Source of the DNA: Acidobacteriota bacterium
GTDB taxonomy: Bacteria > Acidobacteriota > Polarisedimenticolia > J045
Length of the DNA stretch: 6,136 bases
NCBI GenBank assembly: GCA_024276295.1
Contig: JAJRXN010000154.1
Span: forward strand, 1-6,136
Reading direction: 5' to 3'
Shown here one piece after another: positions 1 through 6,075 of the stretch; position 1 is the stretch's first letter; the number at the start of each line of letters is the position of its first letter. The notes beneath the pieces are model-generated. The model did not search any database, was not told the origin of the DNA, and saw only the letters and a list, made by a program, of their open reading frames with translations. Both the position numbers and the translations under genes were made by a program.

Positions 1-4
1 ATGC

Positions 5-34
5 AGAATCGGCGCCCCACGGGGCACCGATTCT
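5..34. repeat. GC-rich palindrome downstream of the sigma gene (repeat family member D)
   Basis: Bases 5-12 (AGAATCGG) are the perfect reverse complement of 27-34. Bases 14-18 (GCCCC) pair with 21-25, with one C/A mismatch at 13/26 and a 2-base centre. The hairpin begins 28 bases past the sigma gene stop, so it could help end or stabilise that transcript. No T tract follows it on the minus strand inside the window, so it is not a textbook intrinsic terminator. Its core (GGCGCCCC ... GGGGC, then CCGATT) matches the palindrome at 6006-6025, so I group it with that family. Confidence 0.6.
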
Positions 35-62
35 CGATGGGGGGGTAGCAGATGTCCGGGGG

Positions 63-998
63 CTACGAGAACCGGCCGGCTGTCGTGCGTGTCGCCGAGG
101 GCCATGCCGGCCGGCTCGGCGGGAGCCGCAGCCGGCGGCGGAGGCGCTGGATCGCCTCGCGCTCGATCTGCCGCGCGCGCTCGCGGCTGACGCCGAGCAT
201 CTCGCCGAGTTCCTGGAACGTCATCGGCGTCCGCCCGTCGAATCCGAAGCGGTTGGCGATGATCACCCGCTCGCGCTCCGGAAGGCGCGCCAGTTCCCGC
301 AGCATGCGGCGGCGCGTGCTGCCGCGGCCGGCGGCCTCTTCCGGATCGGGAAGGCGGTCGTCGGGGATCGTCTCGCCGAGGGTCAGGTCCGACTCGGGAT
401 GGACGGCCTGGTCGAGCGAGCAGACGCGCACCGCACTGGCGAGCTGCTCGCGGACCTTGCGCACGCCGAGCCCGGCGACCTCGGCGAGTTCCTCGATCGT
501 CGGTTCGCGGCCGAGCCGCGAGCGCAGGTCGCTCTGGTGCTGTCGCAGGTCGCGGCGTTGCTCGCGCGCGTAGCGCGTCAGCCGGACCGGCTGGCCCTCG
601 CGGGCGAGGAAGTCGAGGATCCGCTTGCGGATCCACCACGAGGCGTACGTCAGGAACTTGACGTTGTGTCGCGGGTCGAAGCGATGGGCCGCTTCGACCA
701 GCCCCATGTTGCCTTCCGCAAGCAGATCCTCGAACGCGATGTCACGGCTGTAGTACTCGCCGGCGACCTGCACGACGTAGAACAGGTGAGGCTCGACGAG
801 GGCGCGGACGTAGTCATCGAGCTGACCGCCCGTGCCGGTGTCCGACCGGCTTCCGGGCGGCGAGCGCCGGCTCGTTTCCTCCGCCGACTCGTCCCGCGGA
901 TCGAGTCCGCGGTGGATGCGGCGTGCTTCCTCGAGATAACGCGAGACCAGCCGACGACTGGACCGACCCCGTGAAGGCCCCGCGGCAGACGTACCCAT
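63..998 (-). CDS. Alternative RNA polymerase sigma factor, sigma-70 family
   Basis: A 311-residue sigma factor that would bind core RNA polymerase and direct it to promoters. A region 1.2-like helix (YLEEARRI, 21-28) is followed by a low-complexity linker to about 58. Region 2 spans about 64-132, including DLLAEGNMGLVEAAHRFDP (91-109) and KFLTYASWWIRKRI (114-127). Region 3 is about 138-200, and region 4 about 229-290 with the helix-turn-helix TFQELGEMLGVSRERARQIE (260-279). There is no region 1.1, so it is not a full-length primary sigma. The 2.4 segment after WWIR reads KRILDFLA and lacks the Gln and Thr that E. coli RpoD uses to read the -10 element, which points to a group 2/3 alternative factor. 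The AREQRRDL stretch recalls RpoH (TKAQRKLFF), but I would not name it rpoH. The frame stays open to 1115, but I chose the ATG at 998: it has a purine-rich ribosome binding site, and a predicted promoter lies between the two starts. Confidence 0.92.
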   Translation of the reverse strand: MGTSAAGPSRGRSSRRLVSRYLEEARRIHRGLDPRDESAEETSRRSPPGSRSDTGTGGQLDDYVRALVEPHLFYVVQVAGEYYSRDIAFEDLLAEGNMGLVEAAHRFDPRHNVKFLTYASWWIRKRILDFLAREGQPVRLTRYAREQRRDLRQHQSDLRSRLGREPTIEELAEVAGLGVRKVREQLASAVRVCSLDQAVHPESDLTLGETIPDDRLPDPEEAAGRGSTRRRMLRELARLPERERVIIANRFGFDGRTPMTFQELGEMLGVSRERARQIEREAIQRLRRRLRLPPSRPAWPSATRTTAGRFS

Positions 999-1006
999 CC
1001 AGAATG

Positions 1007-1017
1007 CCCCTCTCCTC
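1007..1017 (-). promoter_or_regulatory. Ribosome binding site that sets the sigma factor start
   Basis: On the minus strand this reads GAGGAGAGGGG, ending 8 bases before the ATG at 998. It supports that start over the upstream in-frame ATGs at 1079 and 1115, whose translations (arginine-, proline- and cysteine-rich) do not resemble sigma factor sequence. Confidence 0.7.
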
Positions 1018-1077
1018 TGTGCCTTGTCCGTCGTGCCGCCCCCGCAGCTTCCCCGATGAAGGAGACGGCAACGCCGC

Positions 1078-1106
1078 ATGATAGGCGGGTCGTCGGGCGA
1101 TTTGAA
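1078..1106 (-). promoter_or_regulatory. Predicted sigma-70-type promoter for the sigma factor gene
   Basis: On the minus strand, TTCAAA (1106-1101, 4 of 6 to TTGACA) is followed after exactly 17 bases by TATCAT (1083-1078, 5 of 6 to TATAAT). Transcription would begin near 1071 and leave an untranslated leader of roughly 70 bases before the ATG at 998. This is the best promoter match I found in the intergenic region. It implies transcription by the housekeeping polymerase rather than autoregulation, but it has not been tested. Confidence 0.5.
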
Positions 1107-1252
1107 GGGGGCCAAACCCGCTTGTCTTCACTTTCTGTAGATCGGTCCTGGCGCGGAGCGGGTGATCGGCTATTTTCACGTAATTTCCCCCGGCTGTTTT
1201 CCTTATGGGCCTTCCGGTCGTTTCCAAATCGCCACGAAGCCGAAGCGGTTCT

Positions 1253-1272
1253 CCTGTCGTTGTTGCGGCAGG
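1253..1272 (+). other. Possible hairpin in the protease mRNA leader
   Basis: CCTGTCG (1253-1259) pairs with CGGCAGG (1266-1272) through seven base pairs, one of them a G-U wobble, around the loop TTGTTG. It ends about 30 bases before the proposed GTG start. Seven pairs in GC-rich DNA can arise by chance, so a regulatory role is only a possibility. Confidence 0.25.
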
Positions 1273-1302
1273 CCGCCGGGAGCCGTATCGAGAGCGTTCG
1301 TG

Positions 1303-3984
1303 GTGCTTCGGTTCTTCGTCCTGACGATCGCCGCGGGCGCGCTGATGGCGGCTCCTCCGTCGGTTTCCGTCGACGGTTCGTCCGTTCCTGTCCGCCGTTG
1401 CGCGCGGATCGCCGGGCTGGCCGATCCGCTCCAGGCCGCCGCGCGGCTGGCGCACCTCGAGCCGGCCGAACGGCGGCGCCGGCTGGCGACCCTGCTGCGG
1501 GCGGACCTCGCCGGGCGCGCCCGTCCCGTCCTCGCACGACTGGCGACGGACCGGGCGACCGACGTGCGCGCACTGTGGGCGGCAGGGGTCGTCTGCGCGT
1601 CGGCGCCGGAGACGACCTGGGAGGCCGTCGGGCGTCTCGAGGAGGTGGCCGCCGTGTTCGCCGACCCGCCGCGGCTGGAAGCCGGGATCGCCGATGCCGG
1701 TCCCGGGGAGCCGAATCCCGCGGTCCCTCCGGAGGCGCCGCTGGTCGCGCTGCACGTTCCCGAGCTGTGGGAGCGCGGGTTCTTCGGCCAGGAGGTCGTC
1801 GTCGCGCTGATCGATACCGGCGTCGACATGGCGCACCCCGATCTGGCGCACGCGATCTGGACCAATCCGGGCGAGATCCCCGACAACGGCGTCGACGACG
1901 ACGGCAACGGCTACGTCGACGACGTCCGCGGCTGGGACTTCGCCTCGAACGACAACGACCCGAGCGACAGCGCGGGGCACGGCACGAACGCCGCGGGACT
2001 GATCGCCGGCAACGGCAGCTCGGGCTCGCAGACCGGGGCGGCGCCCGGCGTCCGGCTGATGGTCATCCGGCGCGGGACGACCCAGGCGGCGCTGTGGGAG
2101 TCGAGCCAGTACGCCCTCGACAACGGCGCGCGGATCATCAGCCAGTCGACGTCGTGGAAGTGGTCGTTCACCCCGGACTATGCCTCGTGGCGGCGGCAGA
2201 CCGACACCGAACTCGCCTTCGGCGTCATCCACGTCAACAGCGGAGGCAACACCGGGCTCGACAGCTCGGGTACCGAACCCGTGCCCTACAACGTCGCGGC
2301 GCCGGCCAACGCGCCACCGCCGTGGCACGTGCCCGAGCAGACCCCGCAGGCGGGGGTCTCGAGCGTGCTCGGTATCGGCAACGTGCGCGCCGACAGCCAC
2401 GTGATCGACGAGCGCAGTCCGTGGGGACCGTCCGAGTGGACCGACATCGCGCTCCACGTCGATCCGACCTGGCCCTGGCCGATGCCGCCGGAGTACCAGG
2501 ACTACCCGGTCTGGGACGGCTCGCCCGGCCTCGGCAAGCCCGATCTCGTGGCCCCGGGCGAGGGCTCACTGACGACGGCGCTCGGCGGCGGGTATGCCGT
2601 CTTCGGAGGCACGTCCGCCGCCACGCCCCGCGTCGCCGCCGTGCTGGCCCTGCTCGTCTCGGCGGTTCCGGAGGCGAGCCCGGCCGAACTGGCGCGCGCC
2701 GTGCTGACCACCGCGCGCGACCTCGGTCCGCCCGGCCGCGACGAGCGCCACGGCATGGGGATGCCCGACGCCGAGGCGGCGCTCGCCGCGCTCGGACCGC
2801 CGCTGTCGGTGACCGCGGTGACGGTCGTCGATCCCGGGCCACCGCGAGGCGACGGCGACGGGGCGGCCGACGAGGGGGAGATCGTCCGGCTCGCGCTGAC
2901 CGTCGAGAACACCGGTTCCGCGCCGCTCGACGACGTCGAACTGCACCTGCTCGAGGGCCCGGGCGCCCGGCCGCGCGACCGGCTGGCGCGGCTCGGGACG
3001 CTGCCCGGGCTGTCCAGCGCGACCTCGTCCGCCGGCGACCTCTCCGTCGAACTGCTCCCCGGCACCTGCGGCGCGTTCCTCGCGCTTCCGGTGGAACTGC
3101 GCGCCGGCGGGACGCGCCGGATCGAGACGCTCCACCTGCCGGTCGGGACCGAGACCCGCACGGCGCTGATCGACGCCGACTTCGAGAGCCCCGCGGGTTT
3201 CGTGACGGGCGGCGACGCCACCGGCGGGGCGTTCGTCCGCGAGGACCCGGTCGGCACGACCGAGGCCGGCGTGCCGGCGAATCCCGAGGACGACAGCACG
3301 CCGGACCCCGGGACGCTGTGCTGGGTGACCGGCAACGGGCCGGTCGATCCGGCCGCCGCGGACGTCGACGGCGGTACCGCGACGCTCTCGTCGCCGCCGG
3401 TCGACGCGACGGGATACGGCGAGGTCGATCTCATCTACCGGCGCTGGTTCCACGGCTCGGACGTCGAGGCCGCGGACCGGTTCCGCGTCGAGGCGCGCCC
3501 CGACGACGGCGCCGCATGGGTGCTGCTCGAGGAGATCGCCGCCGGCGAGCCGCGCTGGCGCAGGCGCCGGATCGTGCTCTCCGACCTGCTGGTGCCGGGA
3601 GCGGCGACGGCACTCCGCTTCGCGGTCACCGACGGGGCGGGGGACACGGTCGTCGAGGGGGCGGTCGACGATCTGCTGCTCGAAGGCGTCGACCTGGCGT
3701 GCACGGTCTGGTCGATCCCGACCGATCCGGCGCCGGCCGACCCGGGGCCGACGCTGCGCCTCGCGCCGCTGGCCGGCCGGCACGTCGAGATGAGCTGGGC
3801 GAGCCCGCCGGGCGGCGATCCGCCGTGGGGTTACCGCGTGCGCGGTTCCGCGGCGCCGGACGGACCGTTCGCGGACGACGGCCTGCCGACGCGAGCGCCG
3901 TGGATCGAGGTCGACGGCCTGCTCGGGCTCGCCCCCGGCGCGGCGCGCTTCTATCTCGTCGAGTCGCTCGGCGACGCTCCCTGA
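1303..3984 (+). CDS. Secreted subtilisin-like serine protease (S8 family), multidomain
   Basis: An 893-residue exported endopeptidase. From the GTG at 1303, MLRFFVLTIAAGALMA is a signal peptide with a likely cut near residues 16-18. Residues 20-165 are a helical, Ala/Arg-rich region that fits a propeptide. The catalytic set is clear: Asp171 (VALIDTGVD), His226 (AGHGTNAAG), oxyanion Asn316 (NSGGNTG) and Ser438 (FGGTSAATP). A calcium-site-like loop, NPGEIPDNGVDDDGNGYVDD (188-207), lies between Asp and His. The catalytic domain ends near 500. Then come a CARDB-like beta domain opening with a GDGDGAADEGE turn (501-605), a jelly-roll or MAM-like module (about 627-795, with PEDDSTPDPGTLCWVTG) and an FN3-like module (815-893). 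I see no recognisable sorting tail or terminal membrane anchor, so it probably acts in the periplasm or outside the cell; the substrate is unknown. The GTG at 1300 is an equal alternative start. GAGAG (1290-1294) is a weak ribosome binding site. The 3' end overlaps the convergent aminotransferase gene. Confidence 0.93.
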   Translation: MLRFFVLTIAAGALMAAPPSVSVDGSSVPVRRCARIAGLADPLQAAARLAHLEPAERRRRLATLLRADLAGRARPVLARLATDRATDVRALWAAGVVCASAPETTWEAVGRLEEVAAVFADPPRLEAGIADAGPGEPNPAVPPEAPLVALHVPELWERGFFGQEVVVALIDTGVDMAHPDLAHAIWTNPGEIPDNGVDDDGNGYVDDVRGWDFASNDNDPSDSAGHGTNAAGLIAGNGSSGSQTGAAPGVRLMVIRRGTTQAALWESSQYALDNGARIISQSTSWKWSFTPDYASWRRQTDTELAFGVIHVNSGGNTGLDSSGTEPVPYNVAAPANAPPPWHVPEQTPQAGVSSVLGIGNVRADSHVIDERSPWGPSEWTDIALHVDPTWPWPMPPEYQDYPVWDGSPGLGKPDLVAPGEGSLTTALGGGYAVFGGTSAATPRVAAVLALLVSAVPEASPAELARAVLTTARDLGPPGRDERHGMGMPDAEAALAALGPPLSVTAVTVVDPGPPRGDGDGAADEGEIVRLALTVENTGSAPLDDVELHLLEGPGARPRDRLARLGTLPGLSSATSSAGDLSVELLPGTCGAFLALPVELRAGGTRRIETLHLPVGTETRTALIDADFESPAGFVTGGDATGGAFVREDPVGTTEAGVPANPEDDSTPDPGTLCWVTGNGPVDPAAADVDGGTATLSSPPVDATGYGEVDLIYRRWFHGSDVEAADRFRVEARPDDGAAWVLLEEIAAGEPRWRRRRIVLSDLLVPGAATALRFAVTDGAGDTVVEGAVDDLLLEGVDLACTVWSIPTDPAPADPGPTLRLAPLAGRHVEMSWASPPGGDPPWGYRVRGSAAPDGPFADDGLPTRAPWIEVDGLLGLAPGAARFYLVESLGDAP

Positions 3985-5153
3985 CCCGCGCGCGCCCTGC
4001 GGAAGGCCGCCTCGAAGCCCGGGATCGCCCGCTCGATCGTCGCGTGCGGCACCGTCAGCGAGAGCCGCATGTGGTTGGCACGGCCGAAGCCGCGGCCCGG
4101 GACCGCGAGAATCCCCTCCTTCTGGAGCAGACCGATGAACTCCACGTCGTCGATCGGCGTGCGCGGGAAGACGTAGAATGCACCGCGAGGCCGGACGAGT
4201 TCGTAGCCGATCGCCTCGAGTTCGTCGCACAGCAGGTCGCGCTTTTCCTGGTACGGGCGCACGTCGATCGTCACGTCGCCGATCTCGGCGACGACGCGCT
4301 GCCAGAGCGCGGGGGCGTTGACGAAGCCGAGGATCCGGTTCGTGAACGTGCAGGCGCCGGCCAGCGTCGCCGCTCCCGGGACCCGCGGCGAGATCGCGAG
4401 GTAGCCGATCCGCTCGCCGGGGATCGCGAGCGTCTTGGACCACGAGGTGCAGATCACCGCGTGGGAGACATGGCGCGGGACCGACGGAGCCGTGACGCCG
4501 TCGAAGACGAGCGAACGGTACGGCTCGTCGGAGATCACGAGGATCTCGCGGCCGCTGCGCGTGACCAGCTCGTCCAGCGCGGCGTAGTCGGCCTCGTCGT
4601 AGAGCACGCCGGTCGGGTTGTTGGGTGAGTTGACGATGATCGCGCGCGTCCGCTCGGTCAGCGCCGCCTCGATCCGCGCGATGTCCGGGCGGAAGTTCTC
4701 GTCGGTCTCGACGAGCACCATCCGGCCGCCGTGGTTCTCGACGTAGAACGCGTACTCCACGAAGTATGGCGCGAGCACGATCACCTCGTCCCCGGGATCG
4801 AGGATCGCCTTGAGCACGGTGTTGAGCGCCCCGCCGGCGCCGACGGTCATGACGACGTGTCCGGACGTGAAGGGCAGTCCCGATTCCGCCGCCAGGCGCT
4901 CCGCGATCCGGGCGCGTACGTGCTCGAAGCCGGCGTTCGGCATGTATGCGTGCCGGTGGGGCTCGTCCGCCTCGAGCAGACGCCGGGCGGTCCGTCCCAG
5001 CACGGCGGGCGGGTCGATCTCCGGGTTGCCGAGCGAGAAGTCGAACACGCGGTCGGCGCCGCGCTCGGCGCGCAGGCGCGCCCCCTCCTCGAACATCCTG
5101 CGGATCCAGGACGAGCGCTCGAGCTTCTCGGCGATGTTGCTGGCGATGATCAT
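3951..5153 (-). CDS. PLP-dependent class I/II aminotransferase (AspB-like)
   Basis: A 400-residue cytoplasmic fold-type I enzyme that should move an amino group between an amino acid and a 2-oxo acid. The length is normal for the family, and all expected cofactor residues are visible: FSLGNP with Gly42, the phosphate-side GAGGALN (105-111), Tyr130, Asn179 in NSPNNPTG, Asp209 and Tyr212 in SDEPYRSLVF, the Schiff-base Lys240 in SWSKT, Arg248 in GERIGY, and the carboxylate-binding Arg363 in HMRLSLT. An N-terminus of the type SSWIRRMFEEGARL followed by FDFSLGNP occurs in the broad AspB-like group, whose members differ in substrate, so aspartate, alanine or aromatic specificity cannot be assigned. 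The ATG at 5153 has a good ribosome binding site six bases upstream. The gene is alone on its strand, divergent from the alpha/beta hydrolase and convergent with the protease, so context gives no pathway. Confidence 0.95.
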   Translation of the reverse strand: MIIASNIAEKLERSSWIRRMFEEGARLRAERGADRVFDFSLGNPEIDPPAVLGRTARRLLEADEPHRHAYMPNAGFEHVRARIAERLAAESGLPFTSGHVVMTVGAGGALNTVLKAILDPGDEVIVLAPYFVEYAFYVENHGGRMVLVETDENFRPDIARIEAALTERTRAIIVNSPNNPTGVLYDEADYAALDELVTRSGREILVISDEPYRSLVFDGVTAPSVPRHVSHAVICTSWSKTLAIPGERIGYLAISPRVPGAATLAGACTFTNRILGFVNAPALWQRVVAEIGDVTIDVRPYQEKRDLLCDELEAIGYELVRPRGAFYVFPRTPIDDVEFIGLLQKEGILAVPGRGFGRANHMRLSLTVPHATIERAIPGFEAAFRRARAGQGASPSDSTR

Positions 5154-5159
5154 CGTCGG

Positions 5160-5164
5160 TCCTC
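5160..5164 (-). promoter_or_regulatory. Ribosome binding site of the aminotransferase
   Basis: GAGGA on the minus strand, six bases before the ATG at 5153. This is close to ideal spacing and fixes the start. Confidence 0.7.
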
Positions 5165-5171
5165 GTCCCGC

Positions 5172-5189
5172 CGGGCCGGAGGCGGCCCG
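5172..5189 (-). other. Hairpin just upstream of the aminotransferase ribosome binding site
   Basis: A perfect 7-bp stem, CGGGCCG (5172-5178) with CGGCCCG (5183-5189), around a 4-base loop. On the mRNA-sense minus strand the loop is CCTC, complementary to the GAGG of the ribosome binding site seven bases downstream. It would matter only if transcription starts upstream of 5189, which I cannot establish. Confidence 0.35.
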
Positions 5190-5214
5190 CGGGGGCGGTT
5201 CGGCAGGCGGTGGA

Positions 5215-5229
5215 GCCTACAGTCTAGGC
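5215..5229. promoter_or_regulatory. Inverted repeat in the divergent promoter region (possible operator)
   Basis: GCCTA-N5-TAGGC is a perfect 15-base inverted repeat in the only stretch of this 98-base divergent region that is not strongly GC-rich. TACAGT (5218-5223, plus) and TAGACT (5226-5221, minus) inside it are each 4 of 6 matches to a -10 box, but neither has a matching -35. A regulator binding here could affect both the aminotransferase and hydrolase genes; this is inferred from position only. Confidence 0.3.
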
Positions 5230-5251
5230 CCAAGGATCCGAAGAGTCGGGC

Positions 5252-5992
5252 GTGAGCGTCACGTCCGACATCCGCGTCCGTTCGCTGGCCCTGAGCGATG
5301 CCGAGGTCGCGGTCCGCGAGGTGGGGACCGACGTGCCCGTCCTGCTGCTCCACGAGGCTCTCGCGGGGGCGCAGCCGTACTTCGAGCCGGGCCGCCTGGC
5401 CGAGCAGGTCGCGGCCCGGGGCTGCCGGGTGATCGGGTTCGACCTGCCGGGACATGGGGACGGGAGCGCGACCGGCCCGGCGCGGGAGATCCGGTTCGAC
5501 GTCGAGACGGTCGAGGAGGTCGCCGGGCGGGCGCTCGAGATCCTCGATGCCGAGGGGATCGAGCAGGCCTCGGCGGCGATCGGCATCGGCTTCGGCGGGC
5601 TGGTGGCGCTGCGGCTCGCCACGATGCTGCCGTCGCGGGTGCGGTGCGTCGTGGCGGACTCGCCGCCCGGGATGACTCCCGACGCGCCGGCGGAGCCGTG
5701 GCCGGCGGACGGCGAGGCGGCGTCGCACCCGCTGAGAACGGCGTGGGACGCTTTCGTCTCGCGGATCGACGGCGAGGACCCGTACGGGTGGCTCGCCGGG
5801 GCGATCCAGGTCCCGGCGCTGATCACGATCGGCGCCGAGGCGGACGACCCCTCGACCGAGCGGCTGTTCGACGTCGCCCGTCGGCTGCCGGCGCAGATGG
5901 CGCTGCTGCCGGGGGCCAGCCCGCCGGCCCATCGCAGCGCGGCGGCGTTCTTCCTGCGCGAACTCGAACGGTTCCTGGCCGCCCACGGTTGA
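5252..5992 (+). CDS. Alpha/beta-hydrolase-fold protein lacking the nucleophile serine
   Basis: A 246-residue protein with the alpha/beta hydrolase fold: VPVLLLHEALAG (28-39) at the first core strand, GCRVIGFDLPGHGDGSA (57-73), the elbow AAIGIGFGGLVALRLA (108-123), a strand RCVVADSPPG (131-140), a small cap of about 45 residues, VPALITIGAEADD (187-199) and a closing helix. Asp198 or Asp199 and His227 sit where the catalytic acid and histidine belong. The nucleophile elbow, normally G-x-S-x-G, reads G-I-G-F-G: position 113 is Gly (GGC), one base change from Ser AGC. The usual oxyanion HG also reads HE (34-35). The product may therefore be non-hydrolytic or use another chemistry, so an esterase or lipase name is not justified. 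The start is GTG at 5252: the frame has a stop at 5225 and offers no better codon between, and the upstream ribosome binding site is weak. There is no signal peptide, so it is probably cytoplasmic. Confidence 0.85.
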   Translation: MSVTSDIRVRSLALSDAEVAVREVGTDVPVLLLHEALAGAQPYFEPGRLAEQVAARGCRVIGFDLPGHGDGSATGPAREIRFDVETVEEVAGRALEILDAEGIEQASAAIGIGFGGLVALRLATMLPSRVRCVVADSPPGMTPDAPAEPWPADGEAASHPLRTAWDAFVSRIDGEDPYGWLAGAIQVPALITIGAEADDPSTERLFDVARRLPAQMALLPGASPPAHRSAAAFFLRELERFLAAHG

Positions 5993-5997
5993 ACGGG

Positions 5998-6032
5998 GGC
6001 CGTAGCGGCGCCCCTTGGGGCGCCGATTTCGG
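5998..6032 (+). repeat. GC-rich palindrome downstream of the hydrolase (repeat family member A)
   Basis: CGGCGCCCC (6006-6014) and GGGGCGCCG (6017-6025) form a perfect 9-bp stem around TT, starting 13 bases after the hydrolase stop. It is preceded by CGTAG and followed by ATTTCGG. It could act as a terminator or mRNA-protecting hairpin for the hydrolase, though only a short ATTTC follows rather than a T run. Its left flank CGTAGCGGCG, centre CTTG and right side CGCCGAT are shared with the inverted copy at 6104-6136. Confidence 0.7.
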
Positions 6033-6060
6033 ATAGAGACGTTTTCATGCGAAATCGGCG
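6021..6060. repeat. Long inverted repeat joining palindromes A and B
   Basis: CGCCGATTTCG (6021-6031) and CGAAATCGGCG (6050-6060) are perfect 11-base reverse complements around an 18-base spacer. In RNA or single-stranded DNA this stem would compete with the local hairpin at 6006-6025, because both use bases 6021-6025. The paired, head-to-head arrangement resembles REP doublets of other bacteria. Confidence 0.6.
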
Positions 6061-6075
6061 GGGCAAGCCCGCTGC
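6050..6075 (-). repeat. Degenerate palindrome copy (repeat family member B)
   Basis: On the minus strand this carries AGCGGGCTTGCCCCGCCGAT followed by TTCG. It shares 15 consecutive bases (GCTTGCCCCGCCGAT) with the copy at 6104-6136 but lacks four bases (CGGG) in the left arm, so its own hairpin is imperfect. Confidence 0.6.

Larger units (their letters stand above)
999..1302. other. Divergent intergenic region between sigma factor and protease
   Basis: About 300 bases without a convincing gene, visibly less GC-rich than the flanking coding DNA, especially at 1120-1240. It holds the minus-strand sigma promoter and ribosome binding site. On the plus strand I could not find a -35/-10 pair with good spacing for the protease: TATTTT at 1171-1176 is a possible -10 but has no matching -35. 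The protease frame is open back to a GTG at 1162, but the residues before 1303 are Cys- and Pro-rich, unlike the rest of the protein, and would bury the signal peptide. I therefore treat them as untranslated leader. Confidence 0.6.

Noticed and set aside
1105..1123. Weak hairpin AAG-GGG/CCC-CTT with an internal mismatch beside the sigma promoter
   Set aside because: Only six pairs with a central G/G mismatch, and it overlaps the -35 region; not distinguishable from chance.
1122..1186. Candidate plus-strand promoter boxes for the protease (TTGTCT at 1122, TATTTT at 1171, TAATTT at 1181)
   Set aside because: No pair has 16-18 base spacing with both boxes recognisable, so no promoter is called.
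814..2457. A 547-codon minus-strand open frame opposite the protease, running into the sigma gene
   Set aside because: Low-complexity composition rich in Arg, Pro and Gly, no recognisable motif, and fully explained as an antisense shadow.
2566..4443. A 625-codon minus-strand open frame antisense to the protease and overlapping the aminotransferase
   Set aside because: Part of it is the aminotransferase read in the wrong frame and the rest is antisense to the protease, with no plausible domain.
1056..4628. A 1190-codon plus-strand open frame running across the protease and aminotransferase genes
   Set aside because: It is extremely Arg/Gly/Ala-rich with no domain motifs, and it overlaps two genes with full catalytic motif sets in other frames. 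It is a by-product of high GC content.
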